A stretch of 64,000 nucleotides of DNA from Ampelomyces quisqualis (GCA_018398575.1 JAGTXZ010000005.1:2046001-2110000); one strand, 5' to 3'; counted from the first letter of the stretch, positions 1 through 11,871 are shown. Numbers and translations are program-made. The notes: a model not told the origin generated them from the letters alone.

Positions 1-233
1 AGCCTGTAGGGCCGCAGTGTATGTTTGAACGAAGAATGTCATGATGTTGAAGTAGTGTGGAGACATCCATGGGTCGACCGGAGATCGATGACGAGGCAAT
101 ATACGGGCATAGAAAAGTTAGTGAAGCAAGTATTCAAGGATCGTGTCGAATATGTTACATCATCAAATTGCACTCAGACACTAAGGGTATCTAAGTACGC
201 AAAATATATTCACGAATGCCTCGCAGGCAACGC

Positions 234-1988
234 TCAGGCCCACACTCCTAATGTCCAACTTGCCCTCTCGCCTGCTCCTTTGGCCAGCCCAGGACCCATG
301 CTCTGCCGTTGTTGAACCACAGAGACCTCTTTCTCTCTACTGGCACCCTGAAGTCCATGTTGGAGGTATCGTTCGCGCTCAATTTCGACAACACCCTTGA
401 TACGTTGTTGAGCTACCAGACTTCCTCCAGCCCATACACCCAGAGTTTCGACACCTCTGACAATACCGCCAAGGGCGCACGCAGGTGGCGGCCCGTTGCG
501 CAGGGCAAGACTCGCCATCTTGACGTCCATGCTCTCGATCTCAGGATCTCGTAGTCCAGCAGGTATTGAAGGTGAAGGTGCATCCGGATCTAGCGAGTCT
601 GCCACTGTGTCTTCGCCTTCTTCACGCCTGAAGTCCGCCTCTTCTTGCCGTCTCTCTTGATTCTTTCTCTTCGTCCGCATACGCTCTTCGTGAGCCCCGC
701 TTGCCTTTCCATAGCTTCTCACTGGATCCAAGCCTCTGATCGAAACAAGATCCTCGAGCTCTCCCAGCAGGCGCGTTTTCAGGCCAGGCAAATTAGACAC
801 GCCACCTGTGATTACGATGCGCGACATGCACAGGCGTCGCACATCAATGGGTAGCTGAACAAGCGTACGGTAGACGAGGTAATGTAGCGGCAGTTCTTCG
901 TCGTCGAAGTCGCCCAGTGTCATGTCTGAGGCGAACAAAGCGTTTTCGGCGGGTTTGGCAAGGGAAGCAAACGGGACTAGAAGCTCAGTCGGGGGCGTGT
1001 GCTTGGGAAAGGGGACGGTGACTGTGGGCGGAGGGGACTCGACAGCGTCTTCGAACTCTTCCAGGATTGGAGCTTCACGGGCAGGAAAATACAGCGTTCT
1101 TCGGTTGACCCTCGCATTCGCCTTGCACCATCCCACGCGTGTCAGAACTTCCTCTGCTTCCTCGAACGAGACGTCAGCTTTCGGCGCGCTCGAGTCGGCA
1201 TGATCGTCGAGCTCGTTGTTCAAGAGCCTCGCCGTGGCTTCGCTGAGCATCTTGCCTGCCCGTACACTGCGCTTTTCTTGCACTTCGCGATATTCGCACA
1301 CCGCAGTGACAACAGTTTCAGCCCAGCCAATGTCGACGACCAATGCTGACCGCAGCCCGGCGGCGACAGTCGCAAGCACGGGGCTCGACATGAGGGTGAT
1401 GCTTGGAGCTTGGCAGCTGGTGAAAAGAACGTCGAGCAGTGTCGACATGAGAGCATGCGGCATTCGTGGCGGCATCGCGAGCAGAACGCGTCGAGGCTTG
1501 CTGTCCAGAAGGAAATATTTGTTGTATGCCTCCCTCATCGCGCGCTCAAACTTGTCCTCGACCAAGCCCAGATCTACCCCGCGCAGGTCCATGCGATACA
1601 ATTCATGCTCCTGACCCCAGTCGTGGCCTTTCTTCGTTTTTCGTCTCTTCTGGCCAAAGTCGGGGTCCCACTGCCTGTAGTCGCCAACTCTTCGCTGCTG
1701 GTCGGGCCCGAAAGGAAGGGTGCACCGGGGGGCACTTTCTCCGGGAAAGCCGCAGCGCACATGTCGCGCTCCAAGCTCGATCACGACGTAGTCGTCCTCG
1801 GTGCGGAAGCTGCCGCCGGGCGAGCCGAAGCTGTACGAGGCGGCGCGTCCAAGCGGTGTTCGCGGCGATTCGGGGGTGGAAGCGAGGTCGGCAAGGCGGG
1901 GAGTCGTGCCCCGTGCAGAGCGGTTGAGGGCAGCAGAGACTTTGCGCTCGGCAGTGGACATCAGGGGCTGTCTGGCATGACGTGTCAC
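234..1988 (-). CDS. Actin-related protein (Arp10/Arp11-like, dynactin type)
   Basis: Single-exon reading frame of 584 codons. An actin-fold protein is indicated by an N-terminal phosphate-loop-like segment (YVVIELGARHVRCGFPGES, about residues 67-85), a second nucleotide-binding stretch (ALVVDIGWAETVVTAV) and a late ITGGVSNLPG segment typical of actin-family subdomain 4. The overall divergence, the long inserts and the C-terminal tail resemble fungal Arp10/Arp11 proteins, which cap the pointed end of dynactin's Arp1 filament (established for that family). An alternative start ten codons downstream (position 1961, MSTAERK) looks more natural than the first Met. It is divergent from the Nop58 gene, with under 320 bp between starts. 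It could instead be another orphan Arp; the actin family itself is secure, the subfamily is inference. Confidence 0.75.
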   Translation of the reverse strand: MTRHARQPLMSTAERKVSAALNRSARGTTPRLADLASTPESPRTPLGRAASYSFGSPGGSFRTEDDYVVIELGARHVRCGFPGESAPRCTLPFGPDQQRRVGDYRQWDPDFGQKRRKTKKGHDWGQEHELYRMDLRGVDLGLVEDKFERAMREAYNKYFLLDSKPRRVLLAMPPRMPHALMSTLLDVLFTSCQAPSITLMSSPVLATVAAGLRSALVVDIGWAETVVTAVCEYREVQEKRSVRAGKMLSEATARLLNNELDDHADSSAPKADVSFEEAEEVLTRVGWCKANARVNRRTLYFPAREAPILEEFEDAVESPPPTVTVPFPKHTPPTELLVPFASLAKPAENALFASDMTLGDFDDEELPLHYLVYRTLVQLPIDVRRLCMSRIVITGGVSNLPGLKTRLLGELEDLVSIRGLDPVRSYGKASGAHEERMRTKRKNQERRQEEADFRREEGEDTVADSLDPDAPSPSIPAGLRDPEIESMDVKMASLALRNGPPPACALGGIVRGVETLGVWAGGSLVAQQRIKGVVEIERERYLQHGLQGASREKEVSVVQQRQSMGPGLAKGAGERASWTLGVWA

Positions 1989-2276
1989 GTGGACGGGCGC
2001 GTTGTGAAGAACGACTCTCCTCTATTCCATCGAGGAGTGCCGAGTACCGAGTTCGGACTAGCACCGAGCGCGCGATGCCGCACGTCGATGGAAGCTTGCG
2101 CCGCTCCGGGGTTGGCGCTTAGCGTGTCTTGGCAGCTCGAACTTTTTTCGCGAGGAAGCTTCGACCGCCGCACACTTGCACCCGGCCGCCGCAACCTTCC
2201 ACACTTTGCGCACAACCAGCTTCCAGGGGCAGCAGCGACCGACAACCCCGCACGGCAAGCATATCCAGAAGCAACC
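1989..2276. promoter_or_regulatory. Shared promoter region between Arp and Nop58 genes
   Basis: This interval separates the starts of two divergent genes, so both promoters must lie here or inside the flanking 5' ends. I see a pyrimidine-rich stretch on the Nop58 side but no clear TATA box. Confidence 0.5.
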
Positions 2277-4197
2277 ATGGGGCTTTTCATCCTCACCGAG
2301 ACGAGGTACGTGTGCCGCGAGCGCAGAGCCCCAGCGCGCGGGCAGCAGCGCTAACGGATGACGGCAGTGCGGGCTATGCCCTCCTCAAGTCCAGGGACAA
2401 GAAGCTCTTGGGCAAGGAGGACGGCGTCAAGGACGTCTCTACCGTCGTCGACTCGTTGAAGCTCAAGAAGTTCCAGAAGTTCGAGAATGCCGTCACGGCG
2501 CTCAACGAAGCCGCAGCGTTGACCGACGGCAAGGTCAGCACTATGCTGTCGGGGCTGCTGCAGGAGCTCAAGGACGAGACCAAGGCTTCATGTATGCCTG
2601 CGCGCCGGTGCTGCGGCAGGAGCTCACCAAGCTAACAGCACACTGCAGTGGCCGTCGCTGACCCCAAACTCGCCAACGCCATTGCGCAAGTTCCCGGCCT
2701 CTCGCTGAAGCTCATCTCCGACTCGTCCACCCAGGATGTCTACCGTGCCATCCGCGAGCACATGACCTCGCTCATTCCCGACCTGATTCCTGCGGAGATG
2801 GACTCCACCCGCCTCGGTCTTGCGCACTCGCTCTCCCGACACAAGCTGAAGTTCTCGCCCGACAAGGTCGATACCATGATCATCCAGAGCATTGCCAGTC
2901 TCGACGTCCTCGACAAACAGCTCAACACATACGCAATGCGAGTGAAGGAGTGGTACGGCTGGCACTTCCCCGAGCTTGCCAAGATCTTGAACGACAACCT
3001 CGCATACTCGAAAGTAGTGCTCAAGATGGGCTTCCGAACAAACGCACGAGAGACTGATCTGTCTGGCATCCTGCCCGAAGAGATTGAGGCGGCGGTCAAG
3101 GCTGCCGCGGAGATCAGCATGGGTACTGAGATCACGGATGAGGATCTGGAGGCTACGAGCGCTCTGGCCGAGCAAGTTGTCGACCTCACCGAGTATGCAC
3201 CACAGATTCCCAACTCCGCACATCTGACTAACGGATTTTCAGGCACCGTCTGAACCTTGGCAACTACCTCTCCACACGCATGCAAGCTCTTGCGCCTAAC
3301 CTGACTGCCCTCGTTGGTGAACTCGTCGGTGCGCGCCTCATTGCGCACGCCGGATCGCTTATGAACCTCGCCAAGTCCCCCGGTTCGACCATCCAGATTC
3401 TCGGTGCCGAGAAGGCCCTTTTCCGCGCCCTGAAGACCAAGCATGACACTCCCAAGTATGGTGTAAGTAGGATCACAGCCAACGTAATTTCGATTGCTAA
3501 CACAACACAGCTCATCTACCACGCATCTCTCATCGGCCAAGCAACCGGCAAGAACAAGGGCAAGATCGCCCGTATGCTTGCAGCCAAGTCCGCTCTTGGT
3601 CTCCGCGTCGACGCCCTCAGCACATGGGGTGTCTCATCCGAAGACACATCCGCCGAGCCTACCGAAGAAGAGAAATCACAAGTTGGTCGCGATGCACGTC
3701 TCGGTATCGAGAGGAGACTGCGCGCTCTGGAAGGCAAGCCCTTGAAGAGCATCAAGGAGAATGCCAATGCCACCGCACTGGGGTCCAAGAAGTGGGAGGT
3801 CAAGGAGGCACGAAAGTACAACCCTGATGCCGACGGTCTGACTGGCGATGAGCCAGCAGCCAAGAAGGTCAAGAGCGAAAAAGCGAACGGCACAACACCC
3901 AAAAAGCTCGTCCAAGAAGTGGACAGCGATGAGGAAATGGCCGACGCCGACGCCGATGCCGGTGCCAGCGATTCCGACTCGGACTCGGAAGCAAAGCCAG
4001 CAGCCAAGGGCGACAAGGCGGCAAAGAAAGCAGAAAAGGAAGCCAAGAAGGCACGAAAGGCCGAACGAGCTGCCAAGCGAGAAGCTAAAGCAGCAAAGAA
4101 AGCCGCCAAAGAAGCCAAAAAGGCAAGCAAGGAGTCGAAGAAGCGAAAAGGCGACGACGCCGGCGCTGACGGCAAGAAGAAGAAAAGCAAGGACTAG
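2277..4197 (+). CDS. NOP58: Nucleolar protein Nop58 (box C/D snoRNP core)
   Basis: Nop58 is a core component of box C/D snoRNPs, which direct 2'-O-methylation of rRNA and pre-rRNA processing in the nucleolus. Five exons fit: 2277-2305, 2368-2591, 2649-3192, 3243-3462 and 3511-4197, giving 567 residues with all phases matching. The first exon encodes MGLFILTET and joins to SAGYALLK, the family's N terminus. The central NOP domain contains YHASLIGQ and a downstream GLRVDAL segment. The C terminus is a long lysine/alanine/aspartate-rich tail (about residues 450-567) with KKE/KKA repeats, as in yeast and filamentous fungal Nop58. Length matches the family (about 510-580). Identification is firm; the intron at 3193-3242 is the least conventional but restores family sequence. 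Confidence 0.95.
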
Positions 4198-4557
4198 AAG
4201 CCCTGTGCTCTGAGACTCGATTCCGCCGTTGTCTGTCGTCTAGCTGAGTTATAGACATGTGTCCATGTTTGAGCGGAATGTTTCATATCATGTCACAAAA
4301 GGGTTCCATCGGCGTTATATACGGGGCAACTACGGCGCAAGAACTTCTGGATCTTTTTTGGTACTATCTTCATCGTCCCCTTGCTTTGTTCATGCATGAT
4401 GTTGGGGGCATGGCTGCGGAAAGGGATACCCGCTAGTTTTGCGAGCATTTAATTCCACGTTGGGAAGGAAAAAAAAGTACATTTTCGTGCCCGTTGATTG
4501 TGCTGTTGTGACATCTCCCCTCCCGTTCTTGTCCGTGTTTCTTCGCCGTCACCATCT
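4198..4557. other. Intergenic, convergent 3' ends
   Basis: Separates the stop codons of Nop58 and the Pol III subunit gene. It presumably holds both 3' untranslated regions; no further coding signal seen. Confidence 0.5.
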
Positions 4558-5340
4558 TCAAGCCTTCTTCCTGCCCACTCTCCTCTTCGCTTTTCTCGCC
4601 CCCAACAACTTATTCGGAATCTTCTCCATGCGCATATCCTCGACGCCATCTGGTATCTCAGCTTCCTCCTCGTCAAAGACTTGTTTGCATATGTGCAGTA
4701 TGTCGTCGAGATCGCTTTCCTTGAAGCGTGTGCCGGCCTAGATGCGTGCGTCAGCTACACACCCCAAGTCTTAAGGGAGGGGGGGGAGGGCGAATATGTT
4801 TCCAGTAGTATAGCAAAGCCACGGCAATCAAACGATGGGAGGCATGCTGCAATTCGGATAAAGGGCGATGAAGTGACGTACCTCTTCAATAACGAGTTCC
4901 AGCATGACTTGTGTGGTTGGACGCAGGTTGTAGAGCTGTAAATACTCGGCTTTGTTCAAGCGGTATTTGGGCGCCAAGGCACGGAAAAGTGAATGTGGGC
5001 CTTTGTACAATGTCATGGGTCTGGTGGGGTGTGTGTCTGTGAGGCTGTTGACGGTGTAATCCGCGGTTTGTAGGTATGCCAGGCCCTGTGGTGGGTGAGA
5101 GTTGGGATGTGTTTTTTTTGTCGATGACCACGATGTGAAGTGATGGAGTGAAATTGGGGGTCTCAAACTAGAGAAGGAATGTTCAAGGGCGGCACTTACA
5201 TCTCGCAGCATGTGGTTTAAGCCTGATGGCTGTGCTCGATTTCGTTTTGTGCCATCAGTGCCGGTGTATTCTGCTTCTTCTTTGCGGAGATGTAGGAGCA
5301 CTTCGTGGTTAGAAAGCTGTGCGGACTGGGGGTTTTTGAT
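4558..5340 (-). CDS. RPC17: RNA polymerase III subunit Rpc9/Rpc17 (5' end unresolved)
   Basis: The encoded protein resembles Rpc17 (human CRCP), which with Rpc25 forms the stalk of RNA polymerase III and contacts TFIIIB. On the minus strand the exons run 5340-5200, 5085-4882 and 4737-4558, about 174 residues with phases agreeing. Key stretches are SAQLSNHEVLLHLR at the N terminus, LTDTHPTRPMTLYKG in the middle and RFKESDLDDILHICKQVF near the C terminus, ending in a basic tail (KAKRRVGRKKA). The reading frame is closed just upstream of 5340 by a stop, with CTAAC and AAG before it, so the first codon or two must sit in a tiny upstream exon. One candidate is ATGCAT at 5579-5574 followed by GTAGGT. 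That exon is not proven. Longer than yeast Rpc17 because of the loop around residue 25. Confidence 0.8.
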
Positions 5341-7721
5341 CTTGATTCGTTAGAGACGGTGTTCTGTAAGACGCAGTTTTGAATGTTAATCGCCAGGAAG
5401 TTGAAGCTTCAGAGAGGACAGATCTTATGGCGCACTGAGAAGAAATGATTGCTGTGCAACATTGTCTGAATGATGGCCCATCTCTTGCTTGACATGAACG
5501 CGCAGTGGTACCTGATCTACACAGACCCTGTGCTAGGCAAGCAACTTGGAAAGTGAAAGAAAGCGCTACCTACATGCATCCTGTGTCCTCAGTGCGCCTC
5601 AGCTTTCAAGGAGGAGCGCAATGATGTCATGCAAAGGGTGATGTCGATGCACTCGAGTGTTCCGCTTCGCGAATCTAGACCTGGATATTGCATGGCGTTG
5701 GTGTTCAAGTCGGAGTAAGAAGATTGGTCAAAAACGAAAGTTTTGGCGCTAGTGGCCTTGGCGTGCGTAGTAGGGGCTGGCAGTCGAGCGAAAGAAAGAC
5801 TGAAAAACGTCGCGGTGCATCCTTTACCTGATCCCGGATTGTCTTATTCTGCTTGTGCTTCTTCATTGCACTGATTTTCTACTCGTGATTGATGGTGAAC
5901 GCCTCTTCCTGCCATGGCTGTGAAGTGCAGAGTCCTTCTTGCCAGCTCAGATATTCAATGGGTGAGATTTGGACGACCACTACTATCCTAGGAGCTCGAG
6001 GGGAACTGAAGGAAGAGTGGCCCGTATGCTGGTCGTTAGCATTTTGTAAGCTGAACCAACAGAGTTCACACTCGGGATATTCGCTAGATCACTCGCTAAT
6101 AATAAAGTAGCAGCAACATGACGTGTCACCTGACGCGAGCTATAGAGCCTTGCACGTGCAAACTTCCGCCGAACCAGACCTGTCAGACCACTGTACTGCA
6201 CCATACAATACCAGCTTCGCCTCTCAGAGTTTCACGGGCATGTCAGTCCTTATGTCGAGAGGGCTCCAGTGCCGGAACCAATGGTGACATTCAGATGTCT
6301 GCTCATTGTGCACTACGACCTTGGCAAAATATACACCAAGTAGAGGCTTGTGGTCAAGGACTGCAGCTTGTCATCCGAACGCGAGGAGGATGGTCGGGGG
6401 AGTGCAAAAAACGGCCGGGTGCTCCCACCCAGGACAAGAAGTACCTGAGCTGGTCAGACAATGTTATTGTCCTGCAAGTACCGCCTTTGTGGCCCCACTG
6501 CTGAGGTCGTGGGTCTCCGTGATGGCCCCCAGGATCGTCGATGCGATCAAGACAGGTAAAGGTGGCATTGCTGAAAAGCCCGCATCTGGATGATCCAACC
6601 AAAGTTGGATCGTGTCGCCAGGTCAGTGCCGCAACCATGTACGACGTGCAGTACGACTGGCAAATGTGTTGGTCCAGACTCTCATGGAACCCTGCGTAGA
6701 GCTGCCAGAGAGTGCATTGGGCAGACCGTGGTAGCGCAGCACCGGACCATAGGACAGCCCTAGGGGCTAGTGCTGCACTCTTCGCCACACGTACGATGGT
6801 ACTCGGTACAGGAAGCCAGGAGCTGTAACTTGGGACAGCGAGATTCAATCATGCTTTGTGAGAGAAAAGTCTGGCGGGGTAGAGTTTCGGGCCAGGTTTG
6901 CCGAGGGAGGCGCAAACCGACTATGATTGATTGGGAGCAAGACATGACCCAATGGGGCTCTCTGCTGCAAAAGACGCTTCCAGGGAAAGTGAGGCGCTGG
7001 GATGCCAGTGCGGGCCGCGTTCAGCAAGCCATCCACCGTGAAGATGCGCACAAATTTGATGCCGGCAATACATGTCAATGCTGTCCAGCGACGTCGCCCC
7101 GGCGGAAGCTGAGGAGTCATCACCCAGCAGAAAAGCCAGCAAGAGGCCGGCGCTCTATTCACCTGGGCGTTGTCAGGCGCCGACAGACGGCAGGCCGCAG
7201 GGATTCCAGGACATAACAGTCGGGCCATGTTGTTTCGAGTGAAGTGAGGATGTGCGGCAGAATTTGGGCCTAGATCGTCGTGCGCACAGACGGCGCCTGC
7301 TGATTGGGCGCGTTTGCCTTTCACTGCCTCGCGCACTACTTACGACACAGCAGCGCGGCGCGCACCGGAAGCTGAGACCTTCGTTCAGTTGTCACCCGCC
7401 AGGCAGCTGACCGTCGCGGTCGATTCATTCATGTGTCACACCACGGCTCGCTCGTCCAGTGAACCTTCCTCCCAGCTCTCCGCTGCCGTTCCGCCACCCC
7501 GCTCCCTGCAGAGGCTTGGTCTCCCTTCCCCACCCCTTCACTGCGACCCTTGGTCTGACAGGTCATCGGTCGGACAGCACGAGCGGAGCCACAATTTTGC
7601 AAACCCGCTTGGCACATCTTTCAGCCACGTCTTCACTGCTGTCTGCACCGTCCAGTCTTTCTCATCGCAGACATAGCGTGTCTTCTTGGCCGCCGACCTC
7701 AATCGCGCCTGCTGAGCTCCA
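5341..7721. other. Long intergenic region
   Basis: About 2.3 kb with no gene I can support. Open frames on both strands overlap each other and show no family signature or codon pattern. The first exon of the Rpc17 gene and its promoter lie at the left end; the right end is pyrimidine-rich (7,440-7,720), typical of a fungal 5' leader. Confidence 0.4.
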
Positions 7722-9593
7722 ATGGCCCAACTGCCTCTATTTTGCCATCGTGTCCCTCCCCCAGGCTTCCAGCAGCTCCACGGTGAAGCTGTTGTCTCGT
7801 CCGCAATTCCAGCGACACCGGACCACGAAGCGGGAGCTCCCTGCCCCGACGCTCCGGCACCTCAAAGTCTCGCCGGCCCAGCCATCAACGAGTTTCCCTC
7901 TCTCCTTGACGTTTCCTTTCCCGAGCCCCAGGCTCTTCTTCCGTTACCTGCCGCCGAGACTCCGCGCCACATTCACGAGGACCGACCTCCATTCGATCTG
8001 AATTTTGCTGACGCTCTTCCTTTGACTGACGTTTCGCTGCCAACACCTTCCGCCGTAAAAACTGCGTACAGTTTGCGTCTTCCCTCGTTTGAGGTACTGG
8101 GAATTGCTGCGCCTCACCCCGATCGCTCCTCATCCCAACAGTGTCACTTGTTCTCACCTCCGGCACTGGGTGCTGGTCCACTTTCGAAACCAGAGGACCC
8201 TCTCCATGCACTCAGCCCAGCGTTGGATCACCACTTACAGGCTGACACGGCCACCGACGCGCTCACCCCAAACCCAAGGGCCGCTAGACCACAAGTGGGG
8301 CGCGTCATTCCGACTTTTACTCCTCCTTCGGAGCCAGGGACGTTCCATTGGGGGCCCCTCGTGAGTGTGAACCCCGCCGGATTGGGCTCCCCGCCAAGCT
8401 CTGATCCAGGAGCATCGCCGAACCTCAGCATGACCGCTCACGCAACCGCTCCAGCCCAGGCTCCCATCATTGTACCCATGACTTCTGACGTCAGCGACAC
8501 TGCCAGAATCGTGGCATGGTTTGACAAGGCTAAGGATATCATCAGTGAGTCCTTCGACAGCATGGCCTGCATGGGAGTCAGCTAATATGGTGTAGTCTCT
8601 TGTGCTGGATGTTCAGAGCTATCATCGGTCAAGATCTTGTCCCACGCATTGCCATGCCCGTCTGTGACCGGCCATCTTTTCGCCCAATTGATAGCAGCGA
8701 TTCATGATAGGACTGCGACCAACACATGCTGGATCAACGTTTTCCATGCCCTTCCTGGCCGATACACCTTGTCAGACCTTCCAAAGTCCCCTCCGTCGAC
8801 ACCTGGTCCTGCAGTTGGAGGAGACGAATACTTTACAAGCAAAGTTTTCGACAGCGCCGTTGCCATACCCGATTACCAGCTTGACTCGAAGCTCTTGCCC
8901 CCGTCCCCACAACCTGTCGTTCCTCCTGGCAGCATCAACATTTCTGTGGTGGAGCGATACATTCCTCCTACGAACACAAATGAGTATGCTGAAATGTTCG
9001 CATTGCGAGGTCGTTCTCTGTTGTACGACCGTCTTAGCGAGCTGTCCAACGACAATGGTGTTTTATTCTTCATATATCCAACCAAAACAGGTGCTAAGAC
9101 ATTCATGCACAGGTACTTGGGCCCTGTTGTCGAACCTCTCTTGCGCAGTATTACAGTTGTGCACGATCTCCATTCCGAACTGGGCAGGAGTATTGGACAA
9201 ATGGTTTCCGTCAACTACTTGGACGAGTTTGAGAAGCTGGAAGAGCACGTGAGGTCATTTTGTGCGAAAGTGGGTGCCCATATGAACAGTACGGCCATCG
9301 AATCAGACCAAAGTTACATCTTCGAGGTACTCCATGCATCCAAGGAGGAGATTGCGCCAAATAGAATGGCTTGGGCAGATGACTGGTGGATCAAGCAAGA
9401 AAAGCCACGAATACGGGACACCATCACGAAGTACTTCCGCAAAGCAAACAAGCTACCGACCGGAGAGCTCACCGGGCCACATCTGCTCCAGGAACTTCTG
9501 GAGGGTGTTTCTACCAGAGAGTACGATGATGGCGCGCCCACAGAAGGTCTTGAAGTTGGTGTCTTCATTGTTCAGAAAGTACGTCGTAACTAG
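7722..9593 (+). CDS. Conserved fungal protein of unknown function
   Basis: Two exons (7722-8544 and 8596-9593) joined through a GTGAGT...GTGTAG intron give 606 residues. The N-terminal half (to about residue 265) is proline/serine-rich and probably disordered. The C-terminal half is compact and looks globular, with stretches such as VVERYIPPTNTNEYAEMF, GVLFFIYPTKTGAKTFMHRY and DDWWIKQEKPRIRDTITKYF. I do not recognise an enzyme motif, signal peptide or membrane segment, so no function is claimed. The 3' end may be spliced: a GTACGT at 9579 and an acceptor at 9613 would replace the last four residues by WGNSDLCASMTVDDYDGAL-type sequence ending at 9685. That intron would be only 35 nt, and an alternative donor at 9555 gives 59 nt. 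Confidence 0.7.
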
Positions 9594-9918
9594 TCCGCAC
9601 GACTGCCAACAAGACATGGGGGAACAGCGATCTGTGTGCCTCTATGACCGTGGACGACTATGACGGGGCACTGGAGATAATATAAGCAAAGAGCAAGGAG
9701 CGATCACACAGCATGGCGTTTACGATTACATGTATGGCAGCGCGAATACCCTGATTTCGCATAGCATAGCCTGGCGTTGGTTGACGGAAGGACCGGGATC
9801 AATAAGGAACACTAAAGGAATGGAATAATGCTAATATATGTACGAATCAATATGAGACCAGTTTTCAATCCGCCCGTCGTTGCTCGATGCGGTCAGCCCC
9901 AGAGTATAGAAGACGTCT

Positions 9919-10201
9919 TTAGCGCCTTGGCGGAAAGCGGTACTCCACCAGGGCGATCGACTTGTCGTTTGCCACATTGAGCAACGTCCACTGGCCCAGA
10001 ATCCGGTCTTCGATCATGTCAGTATGCGGTGTGATACTGCTTGTATACACACCGTCATTCCTTTGGCACTCGAGTCGGCCACTTGATCACCACTTCGCCT
10101 TACACTCAGCATATGTACTTACATACACGTTTCCTGGTTCACACTGTGCTTGGTAAATATGGCGCCTCGGAGATAGTGTGCGCCCGACAAACCGAACAAG
10201 T
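9919..10201 (-). CDS. Small spliced gene, 3' part only (unknown)
   Basis: Two minus-strand exons look coding although each is short: 10201-10127 (LFGLSGAHYLRGAIFTKHSV) and 10007-9919 (RILGQWTLLNVANDKSIALV, ending FPPRR then TAA). They join in phase through a GTATGT donor at 10126 and an acceptor at 10008 preceded by CTGAC. The first of these exons is preceded by TCTAAC and CCCCAG, a normal acceptor, so at least one more 5' exon is expected between 10,202 and about 10,430; I could not place it. No family recognised. The upstream limit overlaps the presumed promoter of the plus-strand RING gene. Confidence 0.4.
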
Positions 10202-10604
10202 CTGGGGATTTAGGATCAAGATGTTAGATCTGCCAGCAATGGAAGAGAGGTGGAAAACCACAACGCGCAAACTCGCCGGACTTTTGATATACATCCTAGG
10301 CCTCTTCTCTATCCTCGCTAATCATGGCGATGACGAAAGGGTACATCCTAAAGTAACGCTGCGCCGGAATTACGGGGCACTTGTTGCCAGCCTCGTCGAG
10401 CCGCATTCACCTCGACTGGAAGTCGCGCCAAGAGCTCATTGGTGTAGCGCAAAGCGTACTCCCATTCACTCTCACCGCGTGGGCGTGGCCCCAGCTCTCC
10501 TGCCAATACAAGCTTTTTTCACCTTTTTCTCGAACTCCTCCCTCTCCCACCGACGACCTTGCAACTTTCCCTTCACAACTCTACAACATTCTACTCATGC
10601 AACA

Positions 10605-11871
10605 ATGTCGCAATGGGGACATCAACCGCCAAACTACAATCAGCATGAACCATCCCACTACCCGGGATCTTCGGACTCTCGTTCATCTGCTCATCTATTC
10701 GGCGATTCTCCGAGGGGTCACAATGTGCAGGAGCCTCCGCATGAGCTTGAACCTGTACGCCTAAACTACTTTCCGCGTCGACTACTTCTACAGGCACGAG
10801 AAGAGGCCGAGTCATATTTGCAGGGATCCAATGCGCAGGAGTTTACGGCTGAGTCCGAGCAGACTCTTGTGAGCCTACAAGTTAGTTTCTCCCTCCAGTG
10901 TCGCTGACCTTTCTGATCATAATGTCTAGGCGCACTTTGATGTCCAGGCCGATACTCTGGCCCGCTTACTTAACCGTGGCAGATTCCAGCCAGCGCATGT
11001 CGAGCACTTCACGACAATACCCGCAGAAGACCTTGCGCACGATCAAGAGTGCCCCATCTGTCAGTTTTCCTACGATGATGGCGCACATGTTGCTATCAAG
11101 CTCCGAAATGTTAGCTGCGATCACGTCTTCGGTAAAGAGTGTCTACAGACGTGGGTGATCAGTGGCGCGCATATGGCGCGCAACTGTCCAACTTGCCGTC
11201 AAAGCATATCAGGAGCACTGTCCACACCCCCCAGAAGGATTGATGGTCTAGCAAGGCTGACGCATGTGCAACGTTCCGTAATCGCATCAGGGCAGCCAGC
11301 GCCAACTCCAAGTCTCAGCCGTCCGGTACGCTCGTTGGCGCTATCAAATGCGAGAGACCATTTAGGCAACTTGCTTGCGCAACTCGACTCACGAGATCCC
11401 CCGACAAGCCCGTACGGGCAATCCACCTCGCTCTATACAAATGCACCATATCGACCGGATACACCCGAACCAGGCCGCGAGCTTGCTGCGAGCACAACTG
11501 CGACATATGGATAGTACGATACCCCTATTTCTCACCTACCACACCGCGCCGGCACCCCACCCCAAAGTCCTCATCGGGCATACAATTCCGCGCCATCTTC
11601 ACGACCAGTCGCTTCCCATCCTAACCCGTCATCCCGCCCCAGCAGCCCGACAATGTCCGATTCAGACCAATCTGGCCCGGGGCTCTCGACACTATACTTG
11701 CGGGAAATCTTTGCCTTCGAGGACAGCGCAGCTGGACGTTTGGCACGAACAATGACTGTCGGAGGACGCGAGAGGACGATAGTAGAGAGCGCGGTTATGA
11801 TGGAGCGTGCGGCTATAGCTGTGCGGCATACACGGGAGGAAAATGCTGCGTTGGGGATGGGTCGGGGGTAG
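10605..11871 (+). CDS. RING-finger protein, probable E3 ubiquitin ligase
   Basis: Exons 10605-10880 and 10930-11513 encode an N-terminal region rich in S/P/H and then a RING domain (about residues 128-175): CPIC, then CDHVFGKEC, then CPTC. This would recruit an E2 enzyme. The fifth metal ligand, usually C or H after CxHxF, is G here (HVFGKEC), a variant common in fungal RING proteins. The frame meets a TAG at 11512-11514, but the same frame stays open beyond it to 11871 with similar low-complexity S/P sequence, then IFAFEDSAAGRLARTM. A 54-nt GTACGA...AAAG intron (11514-11567) removes the stop and keeps the frame, giving 387 residues. Without splicing the protein would be 286 residues. The spliced form is preferred. 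Confidence 0.7.

Noticed and set aside
5680..5880. Minus-strand ATG followed by KKHKQNKTIRDQ and a GTAAAG, considered as first exon of the Rpc17 gene
   Set aside because: It would add unexpected residues before the conserved N terminus and needs an intron of several hundred bases; the family start is short.
5889..7336. Several open frames of 60-164 codons on both strands
   Set aside because: They overlap each other, have no family signature and no splice-linked continuation; typical of GC-rich intergenic sequence.
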